NCBI RefSeq assembly: GCF_009649075.1
Contig: NZ_CP045737.1
Coordinates: forward strand, 744,001 to 808,000
From: Aeromicrobium yanjiei
GTDB taxonomy: Bacteria; Actinomycetota; Actinomycetes; Propionibacteriales; Nocardioidaceae
Reading direction: 5' to 3'
Length of the DNA stretch: 64,000 nucleotides
Shown here: one piece after another, positions 54,880 to 62,602 of the stretch
Position numbering within the stretch: the stretch's first letter is position 1
How the letters are laid out: the number at the start of each line of letters is the position of its first letter
Position numbers and translations under genes: made by a program
Notes under the pieces: model-generated
Told to the model about the DNA's origin: nothing
The model's database searches: none
The model's input: only the letters and a program-made list of their open reading frames with translations

Positions 54880-55665
54880 TCAGGGCCGGGTGAGCGCCAG
54901 GTCGTCGCCCACCCGGGCCGCGGTCTCGAGCAGGGCCGGCAGGGCGGCACCGACCAGGTCGTCGACGCCCACGGACGAGGTCGATGCCGACACGTTCAGG
55001 GCAGCGACGACCGTCCCCTCCTTGTTGCGGACGGGAGCAGCGATCGAGCGCAGTCCCGGCTCGAGCTCCTGGTCGACAGCTGCCCAGCCCCGGTCACGGA
55101 CCTGGGCGAGCTCATCGCGCAGCGCCTCGACGTCAGCGAGCGCATGGGTGGTGAGGGGGCGCAACGTCACCTCGGCGAGGTACGTCTCGAGCTCCTCGGT
55201 CGGCAGCGCTGCGAGCAGCACCCTGCCCATAGAGGTGGCATAGGCCGGAAATCTCGTGCCGACGGTGATGCCCACGCTCATGATGCGCCGGGTGGCCACC
55301 CGGGCGACGTAGACGACGTCGTCACGGTCCAGCACGGCCGCCGACGTCGACTCACCCACCGTGGCGGAGAGCTGTTCCAGATGGGGCTGCGCGACGTCGG
55401 GGAGCGCAAGTCCCGACAGGTAGGCCGTGCCCAGCCGGAGCACCTGGGGGGTCAGCGCGAACGTGCGGCCGTCGGTGCGTACGTAGTCCAGCTCGACCAG
55501 CGTGTGCAGGAAGCGGCGCGCTGTCGCGCGGCTGAAGCCGACGCGGGCTGCGACCTCGCTGAGCGTCATCTCGGGGTGGTCGTGGTCGAACGCCCGGATG
55601 ACCGACAGCCCCCGGGCGAGCGACTGGACGAACTGGTCGCCTGCGGGCGGTGGCTGGTCGGGCAT
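54880..55665 (-). CDS. IclR-family regulator, PcaR/PobR-like
   Basis: A 261-residue IclR protein. The winged helix at about residues 12-75 begins FVQSLARGLSVIRAFDHDHP and includes VGFSRATARRFLHTLVELDY. The effector domain (about 90-255) has TRFPAYATSMGRVLLAALP and GLRSIAAPVRNKEG. It resembles PcaR/PobR regulators of 3-oxoadipate and 4-hydroxybenzoate genes. It starts three bases after the pcaJ stop and is the last gene of the pcaFIJ operon. The palindrome at 58230 in the pcaF promoter is its likely site. Confidence 0.9.
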   Translation of the reverse strand: MPDQPPPAGDQFVQSLARGLSVIRAFDHDHPEMTLSEVAARVGFSRATARRFLHTLVELDYVRTDGRTFALTPQVLRLGTAYLSGLALPDVAQPHLEQLSATVGESTSAAVLDRDDVVYVARVATRRIMSVGITVGTRFPAYATSMGRVLLAALPTEELETYLAEVTLRPLTTHALADVEALRDELAQVRDRGWAAVDQELEPGLRSIAAPVRNKEGTVVAALNVSASTSSVGVDDLVGAALPALLETAARVGDDLALTRP

Positions 55666-55668
55666 GGC

Positions 55669-56355
55669 TCAGGCTCCCAGCCGGCGAAGCGGGACGTCCA
55701 GGCGGGTGGCCAGCTCGTCGACGGTCGTGCCGAACGTCTCCGCGACCGTGACACCGTCCGGACCGACGAGGAACGTCGCGAGCTCGGTGTAGACGCGGCT
55801 GACGCATGCCAGGCCGGTGAGGGGATAGGTGCACTGCGGCACGATCTTGGCGGCGCCGTCCTTCGCGAAGAGCGTCATCATCACGAAGACGTCCTTCGCG
55901 CCGATGGCCAGGTCCATGGCCCCGCCGACGGCGGGGATCGCGTCGGGCGCGCCGGTGTGCCAGTTGGCCAGGTCGCCGTGCTCGGAGACCTGGAACGCCC
56001 CGAGGACGCACACGTCGAGGTGGCCGCCGCGCATCATCGCGAAGGAGTCGGCGTGATGGAAGTACGAGGCGCCGGGCAGCTCGGTCACGGGCACCTTGCC
56101 GGCGTTGGTGAGGTCGGGGTCGATCTGGTCGCCTGTCGCGACCGGTCCCATGCCGAGCATGCCGTTCTCGGTGTGCAGGACGACCCCCGAGTCGTGGGCG
56201 AGGTGGTTGGACACCTGGGTCGGCTGACCGATGCCGAGGTTGACGAAGGCGCCGTCGGGAATGTCCGAGGCCACGATCTCGGCCATCTCGTCGCGGGACA
56301 GCGGCCCACGGTCGGTGTGCTCGATGGTCTGGTCGAGGGTGACGGGAATCGTCAT
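55669..56355 (-). CDS. pcaJ: 3-oxoacid (3-oxoadipate) CoA-transferase subunit B
   Basis: A 228-residue family I CoA-transferase beta subunit. DGAFVNLGIGQPTQVSNHLA and the catalytic Glu segment HTENGMLGMGPV are diagnostic; GAMDLAIGAKDVFVMM follows. The start ATG 56355 overlaps the subunit A stop (ATGA). Together the subunits move CoA from succinyl-CoA to 3-oxoadipate. Assignment to PcaJ rather than ScoB (acetoacetate) rests on the pcaF thiolase and PcaR-like regulator in the same operon. Confidence 0.88.
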   Translation of the reverse strand: MTIPVTLDQTIEHTDRGPLSRDEMAEIVASDIPDGAFVNLGIGQPTQVSNHLAHDSGVVLHTENGMLGMGPVATGDQIDPDLTNAGKVPVTELPGASYFHHADSFAMMRGGHLDVCVLGAFQVSEHGDLANWHTGAPDAIPAVGGAMDLAIGAKDVFVMMTLFAKDGAAKIVPQCTYPLTGLACVSRVYTELATFLVGPDGVTVAETFGTTVDELATRLDVPLRRLGA

Positions 56356-57023
56356 GATGCCTCCTGGCGGACCTGGACGATCCGATCGACATAGATGCCG
56401 GGGGTGACGACGGACTCGGGATCCAGCGTGCCGACGGGGACGACCTGCGTGACCTGCGCGACTGTCACGGCTGCGGCGGTGGCCATGACCGGCCCGAAGT
56501 TGCGGGCGGTCCTGCGATAGACGAGATTGCCCATCTCGTCGCCCGCATGGGCGCCGATCAGCGCGACGTCTCCGCGGATCGGCAGCTCGAGGACGTAGTC
56601 GCGCCCGTCGATCGTCCGCATCTCCTTGCCCTCGGCCAGGGGGGTCCCGACGCCGGTGGGGCAGAAGAAGGCGCCGATGCCCGCCCCGGCGGCGCGCATG
56701 CGCTCGGCGAGGTTGCCCTGCGGCACCACCTCGAGCTCGATCCTGCCCGCGCGGTAGAGGTCGTCGAACACGTACGAGTCGGACTGCCGCGGGAAGGAGC
56801 ACACCACCTTGCGGACCCGGCCGGCCGCCAGCAGCGCCGCAAGACCGGCGTCACCGTTGCCCGCGTTGTTGCTGACGACCACCAGGTCAGTGGCCCCCTG
56901 CTCGATGAGGGCGTCGATCAGCATGACCGGCATGCCGGCCATGCCGAAGCCGCCGACGAGGACGGTCGAGCCGTCCTGGATGCCCTCGACGGCCTCGCGG
57001 GCCGACTCGACGACGCGGCTCAT
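56352..57023 (-). CDS. pcaI: 3-oxoacid (3-oxoadipate) CoA-transferase subunit A
   Basis: A 223-residue alpha subunit. STVLVGGFGMAGMPVMLIDA is the CoA-binding glycine-rich motif near the N-terminus, followed by DLVVVSNNAGNGDAGL. The C-terminal half has GRDYVLELPIRGDVALIGAH. ATG 57023 overlaps the thiolase stop (ATGA). The four-base overlaps on both sides show a tightly coupled pcaF-pcaI-pcaJ operon. Confidence 0.88.
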   Translation of the reverse strand: MSRVVESAREAVEGIQDGSTVLVGGFGMAGMPVMLIDALIEQGATDLVVVSNNAGNGDAGLAALLAAGRVRKVVCSFPRQSDSYVFDDLYRAGRIELEVVPQGNLAERMRAAGAGIGAFFCPTGVGTPLAEGKEMRTIDGRDYVLELPIRGDVALIGAHAGDEMGNLVYRRTARNFGPVMATAAAVTVAQVTQVVPVGTLDPESVVTPGIYVDRIVQVRQEAS

Positions 57024-58219
57024 CGGGCCGCCGCCTCGGACGTGCGGGTGTTCTCGAGCACGACGGCCAGGGCCTGGCCGACGCCGATGCAGATCGCCGC
57101 GACACCCCATCGGTCCCCGGACTCGGTGAGTCGCTTCGCGAGCGTGCCGAGGATGCGGGCGCCGGACGCACCGAGCGGGTGCCCGATCGCGATCGCGCCG
57201 CCCTTCGCGTTGACGATCTCGCCGTCGATGCACCAGGCGTCGACGCACGCGAGCGACTGCACTGCGAAGGCTTCGTTGATCTCGACCGCAGAGACGTCCG
57301 ACCACGCGATGCCCGCCCGGCGCAGGGCAGCGTTCGCGGCCTCGACCGGGGCGAAGCCGAAGTCCTGGGGATCGAGCGCGTGGACCCCGCGGCCAGCGAT
57401 CCGGGCGATCGGGTCCAGGCCGAGGGTCGAGGCGGCGCCGGCCGATCCGATCAGCAGCGCCGCGGCCCCGTCGTTGAGCGGCGACGCGTTGCCGGCGGTG
57501 ATCGTGCCTCCGGGGCGGAAGGCCGTCTTGAGGCCGGCCAGCGTGTCGGTCGTCGTGCCCTCGCGGATCGACTCGTCGCGAGCCAGGTCGACGCCTTCCA
57601 CGGGCGTCACCAGGTCGTCGTAGAAGCCCTCGGTCCAGGCCTTCGCGGCCAGCTCGTGGGAACGGGCCGCGAACGCGTCCTGGCGCTCCCGCTCGATGGC
57701 GAACCTCTCCTGCAGCTGCTCATTGGCCTCGCCGAGCGAGATCGTCCACTCCTCGGGCATCCGAGGGTTGACCAGGCGCCAGCCCAGGGTCGTCGACACC
57801 GCGGTGGCGTCGCCGGCCGGGAAGCCGCGGGCCGGCTTCGGCAGCACCCAGGGCGCCCTGGTCATCGACTCCACCCCGCCCGCGACGACGAGGGCGGCGT
57901 CGCCGGTCTCGACCGCGCGGGAGGCCATGATGGCCGCGTCGAGGCTGGACCCGCACAAGCGGTTGACCGTCGTCGCGGGCACCGAGGTCGGCAGCCCGGC
58001 CAGCAGCACCGCCATGCGTCCCACGTTGCGGTTGTCCTCACCCGCGCCGTTGGCATTGCCCCAGAAGACCTCGTCGAGCGCGGCCGGCTCCAGGCCGGGC
58101 GCCTTGGCAAGCACGCCGGTCAGCGCGGTGGCAGCGAGATCGTCGGGACGGACGCCCGCCAGCGCGCCCCCGAACCGGCCGAAGGGTGTGCGGGTGGCGG
58201 CGTAGAGATAGGAGGACAT
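57020..58219 (-). CDS. pcaF: 3-oxoadipyl-CoA/acetyl-CoA thiolase
   Basis: A 399-residue thiolase. Active-site Cys89 is in NRLCGSSLDA, VEINEAFAVQSLA carries the NEAF motif, GGAIAIGHPLGASGARI the catalytic His, and AAICIGVGQALAVV the second Cys. In the canonical end GQG the last Gly is Ala here. It heads the operon with the CoA-transferase and IclR regulator, giving the last two steps of the 3-oxoadipate pathway. No pcaHG, pcaB or pcaCD genes are in the window. Confidence 0.88.
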   Translation of the reverse strand: MSSYLYAATRTPFGRFGGALAGVRPDDLAATALTGVLAKAPGLEPAALDEVFWGNANGAGEDNRNVGRMAVLLAGLPTSVPATTVNRLCGSSLDAAIMASRAVETGDAALVVAGGVESMTRAPWVLPKPARGFPAGDATAVSTTLGWRLVNPRMPEEWTISLGEANEQLQERFAIERERQDAFAARSHELAAKAWTEGFYDDLVTPVEGVDLARDESIREGTTTDTLAGLKTAFRPGGTITAGNASPLNDGAAALLIGSAGAASTLGLDPIARIAGRGVHALDPQDFGFAPVEAANAALRRAGIAWSDVSAVEINEAFAVQSLACVDAWCIDGEIVNAKGGAIAIGHPLGASGARILGTLAKRLTESGDRWGVAAICIGVGQALAVVLENTRTSEAAAR

Positions 58220-58229
58220 GGACCATCCT

Positions 58230-58244
58230 GTTCGCTATACGAAC
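58230..58244 (-). promoter_or_regulatory. Palindromic IclR/PcaR-type operator before pcaF
   Basis: GTTCG-CTATA-CGAAC is a perfect 15-bp palindrome 11 bases upstream of the pcaF start. It resembles the GTTCGATAATCGCAC box of PcaR-type regulators. A second GAAC-N4-GTTC overlaps it at 58241-58252. Confidence 0.6.
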
Positions 58245-58316
58245 GCCTGTTCATCAGGCGGACAGCGCAAGAGTACCCCCGGGTCTCCCAGGCGTCCACG
58301 GAACCGAGGGGGCCGG

Positions 58317-58976
58317 TCAGCCGTCCTCCGCGCGACGCTTCTCCTTCTTGGCCTCGGTCAGGTCGCTGAGGACGTCTGCCTCACGTCGGTCCTCGGCTGC
58401 TGCCTGCGCCGACTCCCTGGCGTCGTCGAGCCCGGCCTTGGCCTCGCGGCGGGCCGCGGCCTTCTTGTCCTCGGCGGCCCGGTCGACGCGCTGCTTGCGC
58501 TGGCGGGTCGTCTCGGTGCGCTCGGCGGCCGTCTGGTCTGCAGCCTTCTTCTTGCGCGCCTCCGTGGCCGCCGCCCGAGCGGCGGCGCGCTCCTTGGCCG
58601 CTTGCTCGGCGCGGTCCGCCGCGGCGGGTGCGGACGCCGCGCGTTCCGCAGCCTGCTTGCGCTGACGGGCGGCCTGCTGGCGACCCGCCTCCGCGACCAC
58701 ACGAGCCTCTGCGCGACGAGCCTCGGCCTGCTCCTCGAGACGTTCGGCGCGGGCAGCCCTCTCGGTGCGGTCGAGGCGATCGGCCCCACGGGTCGCGATC
58801 CTGTCGTTGTGCAGCGCGGCCCCGGCGATCTTGTCCGCGGTGCCGATCGCCCGGTCCAGGACGGTGCGGGGTGCCGACGTCTCGGGCAGGCGGCCGGCCA
58901 GGCCGTGATCGATCGTGACGAGGGGCAGTCGGGCCAGCTCGTAGGGGAGGGAGAGGAGGGTTGAGATGGCGGACAT
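58317..58976 (-). CDS. Ala/Arg/Lys-rich coiled-coil protein, unknown function
   Basis: A 219-residue protein. The first ~65 residues, SAISTLLSLPYELARLPLVT onward, look ordered and slightly hydrophobic. The remainder is a long charged helix rich in Ala, Arg, Lys and Glu. Comparable actinobacterial proteins are often mislabelled as IF-2-like because of composition. Its start is two bases from the stop of the CsbD-like gene, so the two are co-transcribed. It may be an envelope or stress protein; no function can be assigned. Confidence 0.65.
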   Translation of the reverse strand: MSAISTLLSLPYELARLPLVTIDHGLAGRLPETSAPRTVLDRAIGTADKIAGAALHNDRIATRGADRLDRTERAARAERLEEQAEARRAEARVVAEAGRQQAARQRKQAAERAASAPAAADRAEQAAKERAAARAAATEARKKKAADQTAAERTETTRQRKQRVDRAAEDKKAAARREAKAGLDDARESAQAAAEDRREADVLSDLTEAKKEKRRAEDG

Positions 58977-58978
58977 GG

Positions 58979-59551
58979 TCAGCTCCTGTTCTGACCGCGC
59001 AGTCGCGCGGCCTCCTGCTCGGCGACGGCGGCCTCTCGCTCGAGGCGCGCCCGGTCTGCAGCTGCCTGCTGCTCGGTCCTGGTCGCCTGCTCGGCGAGGG
59101 CGACCGCGTCGCGCTCCCGCCGGCGCTCGACCTCGTCGGCCTCCTGCTCGGCAGCCCGGCGGCCGACGGCCTCCTGCTGGGCGGCGATGCGCTCGGCGTC
59201 CGCGTGCTCCTGCGCGCGGTCGCGGTCGACCGCGCGTTGGGCGGCGTCCGCGCGGTCGTGGACGGCCTCGGCCTCCGCCGCCGCCTCGTGGTTGGTCTCG
59301 CGGAGCTCGTCCGCGGCGGCCTGCCGCTTCGCGTCGGCCAGCGCCTCCTCGGCGACGGCCGACCTGCGCTGCTGTGCGGCCGCCTGCTGGAGCTGCCCCT
59401 CCTCCACGAGCTCGTCCTTGCCGGTCACTGCACCGGCGACTTCCTTGGCCTTGCCCGCGACACTGTCGAACAGTCCCTCGCGGGCCCCTGCTGCGGTGTC
59501 CTTGTCGTGACCGTTGTCGTGACTGTCGTCGTGACCGTTGTCATGGCTCAT
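58979..59551 (-). CDS. CsbD-like stress protein with long coiled-coil tail
   Basis: A 190-residue protein. A His/Asp-rich start (SHDNGHDDSHDNGHDKD) is encoded by an imperfect repeat of a GACGACAGTCACGACAAC-like unit. Residues about 27-55, LFDSVAGKAKEVAGAVTGKD, are a CsbD-type domain. The rest is an Ala/Glu/Arg-rich helix similar in character to the downstream gene. CsbD proteins accumulate in general stress, role unknown; the His-rich head could bind metal. Confidence 0.75.
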   Translation of the reverse strand: MSHDNGHDDSHDNGHDKDTAAGAREGLFDSVAGKAKEVAGAVTGKDELVEEGQLQQAAAQQRRSAVAEEALADAKRQAAADELRETNHEAAAEAEAVHDRADAAQRAVDRDRAQEHADAERIAAQQEAVGRRAAEQEADEVERRRERDAVALAEQATRTEQQAAADRARLEREAAVAEQEAARLRGQNRS

Positions 59552-59609
59552 GACTCAAAAGTGCCCGAATTCCAGGGACCGACACCCTTTCACCGCTGTG
59601 ACATGGGCC

Positions 59610-62048
59610 TCACGTGCGCTCGATCGCGCGGCGCAGGTAGGGGGCGGTGATGCTGTTGCCGTCGTCGAGCAGGTCCGCGGGCGTCGCCGCGGCCACGATC
59701 GTGCCGCCACGGTCGCCGCCGCCCGGCCCGAGCTCGATGACCCAGTCCGCTGCCGCGATGACCTGCATGTCGTGCTCGACGACCACCACGGTGTCACCCG
59801 TGTCGGTGAGCCGGCCGAGCACGCGGACCAGGTCGCGCACGTTGACCGGGTGGAGCCCGCCGGTGGGCTCGTCGAGGACGAAGACCGTGCCCTCGCGGCG
59901 GGGGCGCTGGAGCTCGGTGGCCAGCTTGATCCGCTGGGCCTCGCCGCCGGACAGCTCGGTCGCAGGCTGGCCGAGGGTGAGATAGCCCAGTCCGACGTCG
60001 AGCAGCGTCGAGAGCGAGCGGTGCACGGCCGGCACGTCCTCGAAGAATGCCGCCGCCTCCTGCACGGTCATCGCCAGCACCTGCCCGATGTCTCTCTCGC
60101 GGTAGTGCACCTCGAGGGTCTCGGGGTTGTAGCGCGAGCCCTGGCACGTGGGGCAGACCGAGTAGCTGGTCGGCAGGAAGACGAGCTCGATCGCGATGAA
60201 GCCCTCGCCCTCGCACGTGGGGCAGCGCCCGGCCGGGACATTGAACGAGAACCGGCCCGCCGCCCAGCCGCGCTCCTTCGCGGCCGGGGTGGCCGCGAAC
60301 AGCCGGCGGACCGCGTCGAACAGTCCGGTGTACGTCGCCAGGTTCGACCGTGGCGACCGGCCGATCGGGCGCTGGTCGATCGAGATGATGCGTTGCGGCT
60401 CGCGGTCGGTCCCCGCGTCCGCCTCGAGGCGCTCGACCACCGCGGTCAGGAGCGAGGACTTGCCCGACCCCGAGACGCCGGTGATCGCGGTCATCACGCC
60501 GATCGGCAGCCGGATGCTGACGTCCTGCAGATTGTGCAGCGACAGCCCCTTCAGCTCACGCCAGGCGGCTGGCTCACGCGCCGCGAGCGTCGGCGACGGG
60601 GTGCGGTCGAACATGAACTCGGCCGTCACGGAGTCCGTGACACTCTCGAGGCCGGCCGGCGGCCCGCTGTGCACGACGTGGCCGCCCAGGACACCCGCGC
60701 TGGGACCCACGTCGACGACCCAGTCGGCGTGTCGGGCGATCGACAGGTCGTGCTCGACCACGAAGAGGGAGTTGCCGGCCGCGACGAGCTCACGCAGCGC
60801 CGCGTAGAGGGCCTCGGAGTCTGCCGGGTGCAGGCCCGCGGACGGCTCGTCGAGCACGTACAGGACGCCGAACAGGCCGGCGCGCAGCTGCCCCGCAAGA
60901 CGTACGCGCTGCAGCTCGCCCGGGGACAGGGCCGTGCTGGAACGGTCCATCGACAGGTAGCCCAGACCGAGCCCGATGATCGCCTCGACCCGGGACGCGA
61001 AGTCCTTGACGAGCGACCGGGCCGCGGTGGCCGCCGCGGCCCCGTGGCGGTCGTTGCCCCGCGCCTGCTGCTCCAGCCCTGTGTCGAGCAGTGCGCACAC
61101 CTGCGACAGGGGCATCGCTGCCATCTCGGCGATGTCCACCCCGGCGAAGGTGACCGCCAGGGCGGCCGGGCGCAGCCGCTTGCCGTGGCACGTGGGGCAC
61201 GGTCCCTCGGCGCGGAAGGCCTCGAGCTTCTCGCGCTGGGTCGCGGACTGCGTCTTGGCAAGATTGCGCATGAGGTACTTCTCCGCGGAGGACCAGTGCC
61301 CGTGGTACTGGCTCGCCTCGCCCTGCTTGTTGCCCTGCAGGAGCATCCGGGGCTCCTCGTCGGTGAACAGCAGCCAGTCACGCTGCTCCTGGGGAAGCGT
61401 GTGCCACGGGGCGTGGATGTCGATGCCGAGCTTGGTGACCATGCGCCGCACGTTCAGCCCGACCCACGCGCGGTTGGCCCAGACGCCGATCGCCCCCTCG
61501 TCGATCGAGAGGCTCGGGTCGGGGACCAGCAGCTCCTCGGTCGTGCTGCGCGAGACGCCGCTGCCGTGGCACGTGGGGCACGCGCCCACCGCGGTGTTGG
61601 GCGAGAACGCCGAGGCGGGCAGGTGCTCGGCCCCCTCGGGGTAGGTGCCGGCCCGGCTGTAGAGCAGGCGCAGCACGTCCGACAGCGAGCTGAGCGTCCC
61701 GAGCGACGACCGCGAGCTGGTGGCGCCGCGTGCCTGCTGCAGGGCCACGGCCGGCGGCATGCCGTCGATCGTGTCGATGTCGGGCGCACCCACCTGCGAC
61801 AGGAGGCGACGGGCGTACGGGGCGACCGACTCGAAGTAGCGCCGCTGGGACTCGGCGAAGACCGTGCCGAAGGCGAGGGACGACTTGCCCGAGCCCGAGA
61901 CGCCCGTGAACACCACGAAGCAGTCACGGGGCAGGTCCACGTGGACGTCGCGCAGGTTGTGCTCCCGGGCCCCCCGGACGCGGATCCATCCGGACGAGCC
62001 GGCCGGGAGGGGAGTTCCGTGCAGATCGGTCTGTCGGCTGTCGGGCAT
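59610..62048 (-). CDS. Short UvrA paralogue (UvrA2-like ABC ATPase)
   Basis: An 812-residue protein, about 140 shorter than canonical UvrA (~950). Two Walker A motifs GVSGSGKSS (near residues 49 and 510), zinc-type CPTCHGSG, CPTCHGKR, CPTCEGEG and CPTCQGSR clusters, and signatures LSPGELQRVRLAGQL and LSGGEAQRIKLATEL are visible. The first signature has Pro instead of Gly. The UvrB-binding region appears reduced. Such paralogues occur in actinobacteria with DNA-binding drug resistance. A TAGGTT -10 six bases before ATG 62048 suggests a leaderless mRNA. No uvrB or uvrC nearby. Confidence 0.88.
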   Translation of the reverse strand: MPDSRQTDLHGTPLPAGSSGWIRVRGAREHNLRDVHVDLPRDCFVVFTGVSGSGKSSLAFGTVFAESQRRYFESVAPYARRLLSQVGAPDIDTIDGMPPAVALQQARGATSSRSSLGTLSSLSDVLRLLYSRAGTYPEGAEHLPASAFSPNTAVGACPTCHGSGVSRSTTEELLVPDPSLSIDEGAIGVWANRAWVGLNVRRMVTKLGIDIHAPWHTLPQEQRDWLLFTDEEPRMLLQGNKQGEASQYHGHWSSAEKYLMRNLAKTQSATQREKLEAFRAEGPCPTCHGKRLRPAALAVTFAGVDIAEMAAMPLSQVCALLDTGLEQQARGNDRHGAAAATAARSLVKDFASRVEAIIGLGLGYLSMDRSSTALSPGELQRVRLAGQLRAGLFGVLYVLDEPSAGLHPADSEALYAALRELVAAGNSLFVVEHDLSIARHADWVVDVGPSAGVLGGHVVHSGPPAGLESVTDSVTAEFMFDRTPSPTLAAREPAAWRELKGLSLHNLQDVSIRLPIGVMTAITGVSGSGKSSLLTAVVERLEADAGTDREPQRIISIDQRPIGRSPRSNLATYTGLFDAVRRLFAATPAAKERGWAAGRFSFNVPAGRCPTCEGEGFIAIELVFLPTSYSVCPTCQGSRYNPETLEVHYRERDIGQVLAMTVQEAAAFFEDVPAVHRSLSTLLDVGLGYLTLGQPATELSGGEAQRIKLATELQRPRREGTVFVLDEPTGGLHPVNVRDLVRVLGRLTDTGDTVVVVEHDMQVIAAADWVIELGPGGGDRGGTIVAAATPADLLDDGNSITAPYLRRAIERT

Positions 62049-62096
62049 CCCTTCAACCTAGCCCGCGCGGGTGCGTCCCGCGTGACGACGGTCGTC

Positions 62097-62573
62097 TCAG
62101 GTGGCGGCGGCCTCGTCGCGGGCGGCGCGAGCGGCCGCGTTGAGCTCCTGCATGAGGGCCGCGGCGCGTGCCAGGTCCTGCTCGTCGTGCGCGCCGAGCA
62201 CCTGGCGCATGTGCTTGGCGAGGATGCCGAACATCGAGCCGCCGACCGCGAGCGCGTCGTCGGTGATCTCGACGCGTACGGATCGGCGATCGGTCTCGGC
62301 CCGCTCGCGCCGGACGTGGCCGGCCCGCTCCAGCCGGTCGAGCATCGCGCTGGTGGCCGAGGGGCTGAGCCCGAGGCCGTCGCTGATGTCCTTGGGCGAC
62401 GTGGGGCCGCGATCCATGACCAGTCCGATCGCCGCGAGGTCCGTGCGGTGCATCGCGTGCACGTGGCTCATCTCGAGGACGTACCGCTCGACCTCAGCGG
62501 TGAACATGCGCAGCTGGCGCACGAGCTCGGTGGCGGCGGGGGATCCCGCACCACGCCGATTGGCGGCGGTCAT
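62097..62573 (-). CDS. MarR-family regulator
   Basis: A 158-residue MarR protein. DISDGLGLSPSATSAMLDRL is the recognition helix region and ERAETDRRSVRVEITDDA the wing. It is divergent from the MMPL transporter with only 23 bases between start codons. A TACGAT -10 six bases before ATG 62573 implies a leaderless transcript. It very probably represses the transporter and itself through the palindrome at 62590-62602. Confidence 0.9.
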   Translation of the reverse strand: MTAANRRGAGSPAATELVRQLRMFTAEVERYVLEMSHVHAMHRTDLAAIGLVMDRGPTSPKDISDGLGLSPSATSAMLDRLERAGHVRRERAETDRRSVRVEITDDALAVGGSMFGILAKHMRQVLGAHDEQDLARAAALMQELNAAARAARDEAAAT

Positions 62574-62579
62574 GACTCA

Positions 62580-62602
62580 ATCGTACTATTTCCACCGTGG
62601 AA
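62580..62602. promoter_or_regulatory. Overlapping divergent leaderless promoters with MarR operator
   Basis: TACGAT (minus, 62585-62580) and TACTAT (plus, 62584-62589) overlap by two bases. TTCCAC-C-GTGGAA (62590-62602) is a perfect 13-bp palindrome that covers the MMPL GTG start. Confidence 0.7.

Noticed and set aside
58990-59551. CRISPR-like repeats in the His-rich start of the CsbD gene
   Set aside because: The repeats are short, imperfect and in frame, encoding HDNGHDDSHDN; there are no spacers or cas genes in the window.
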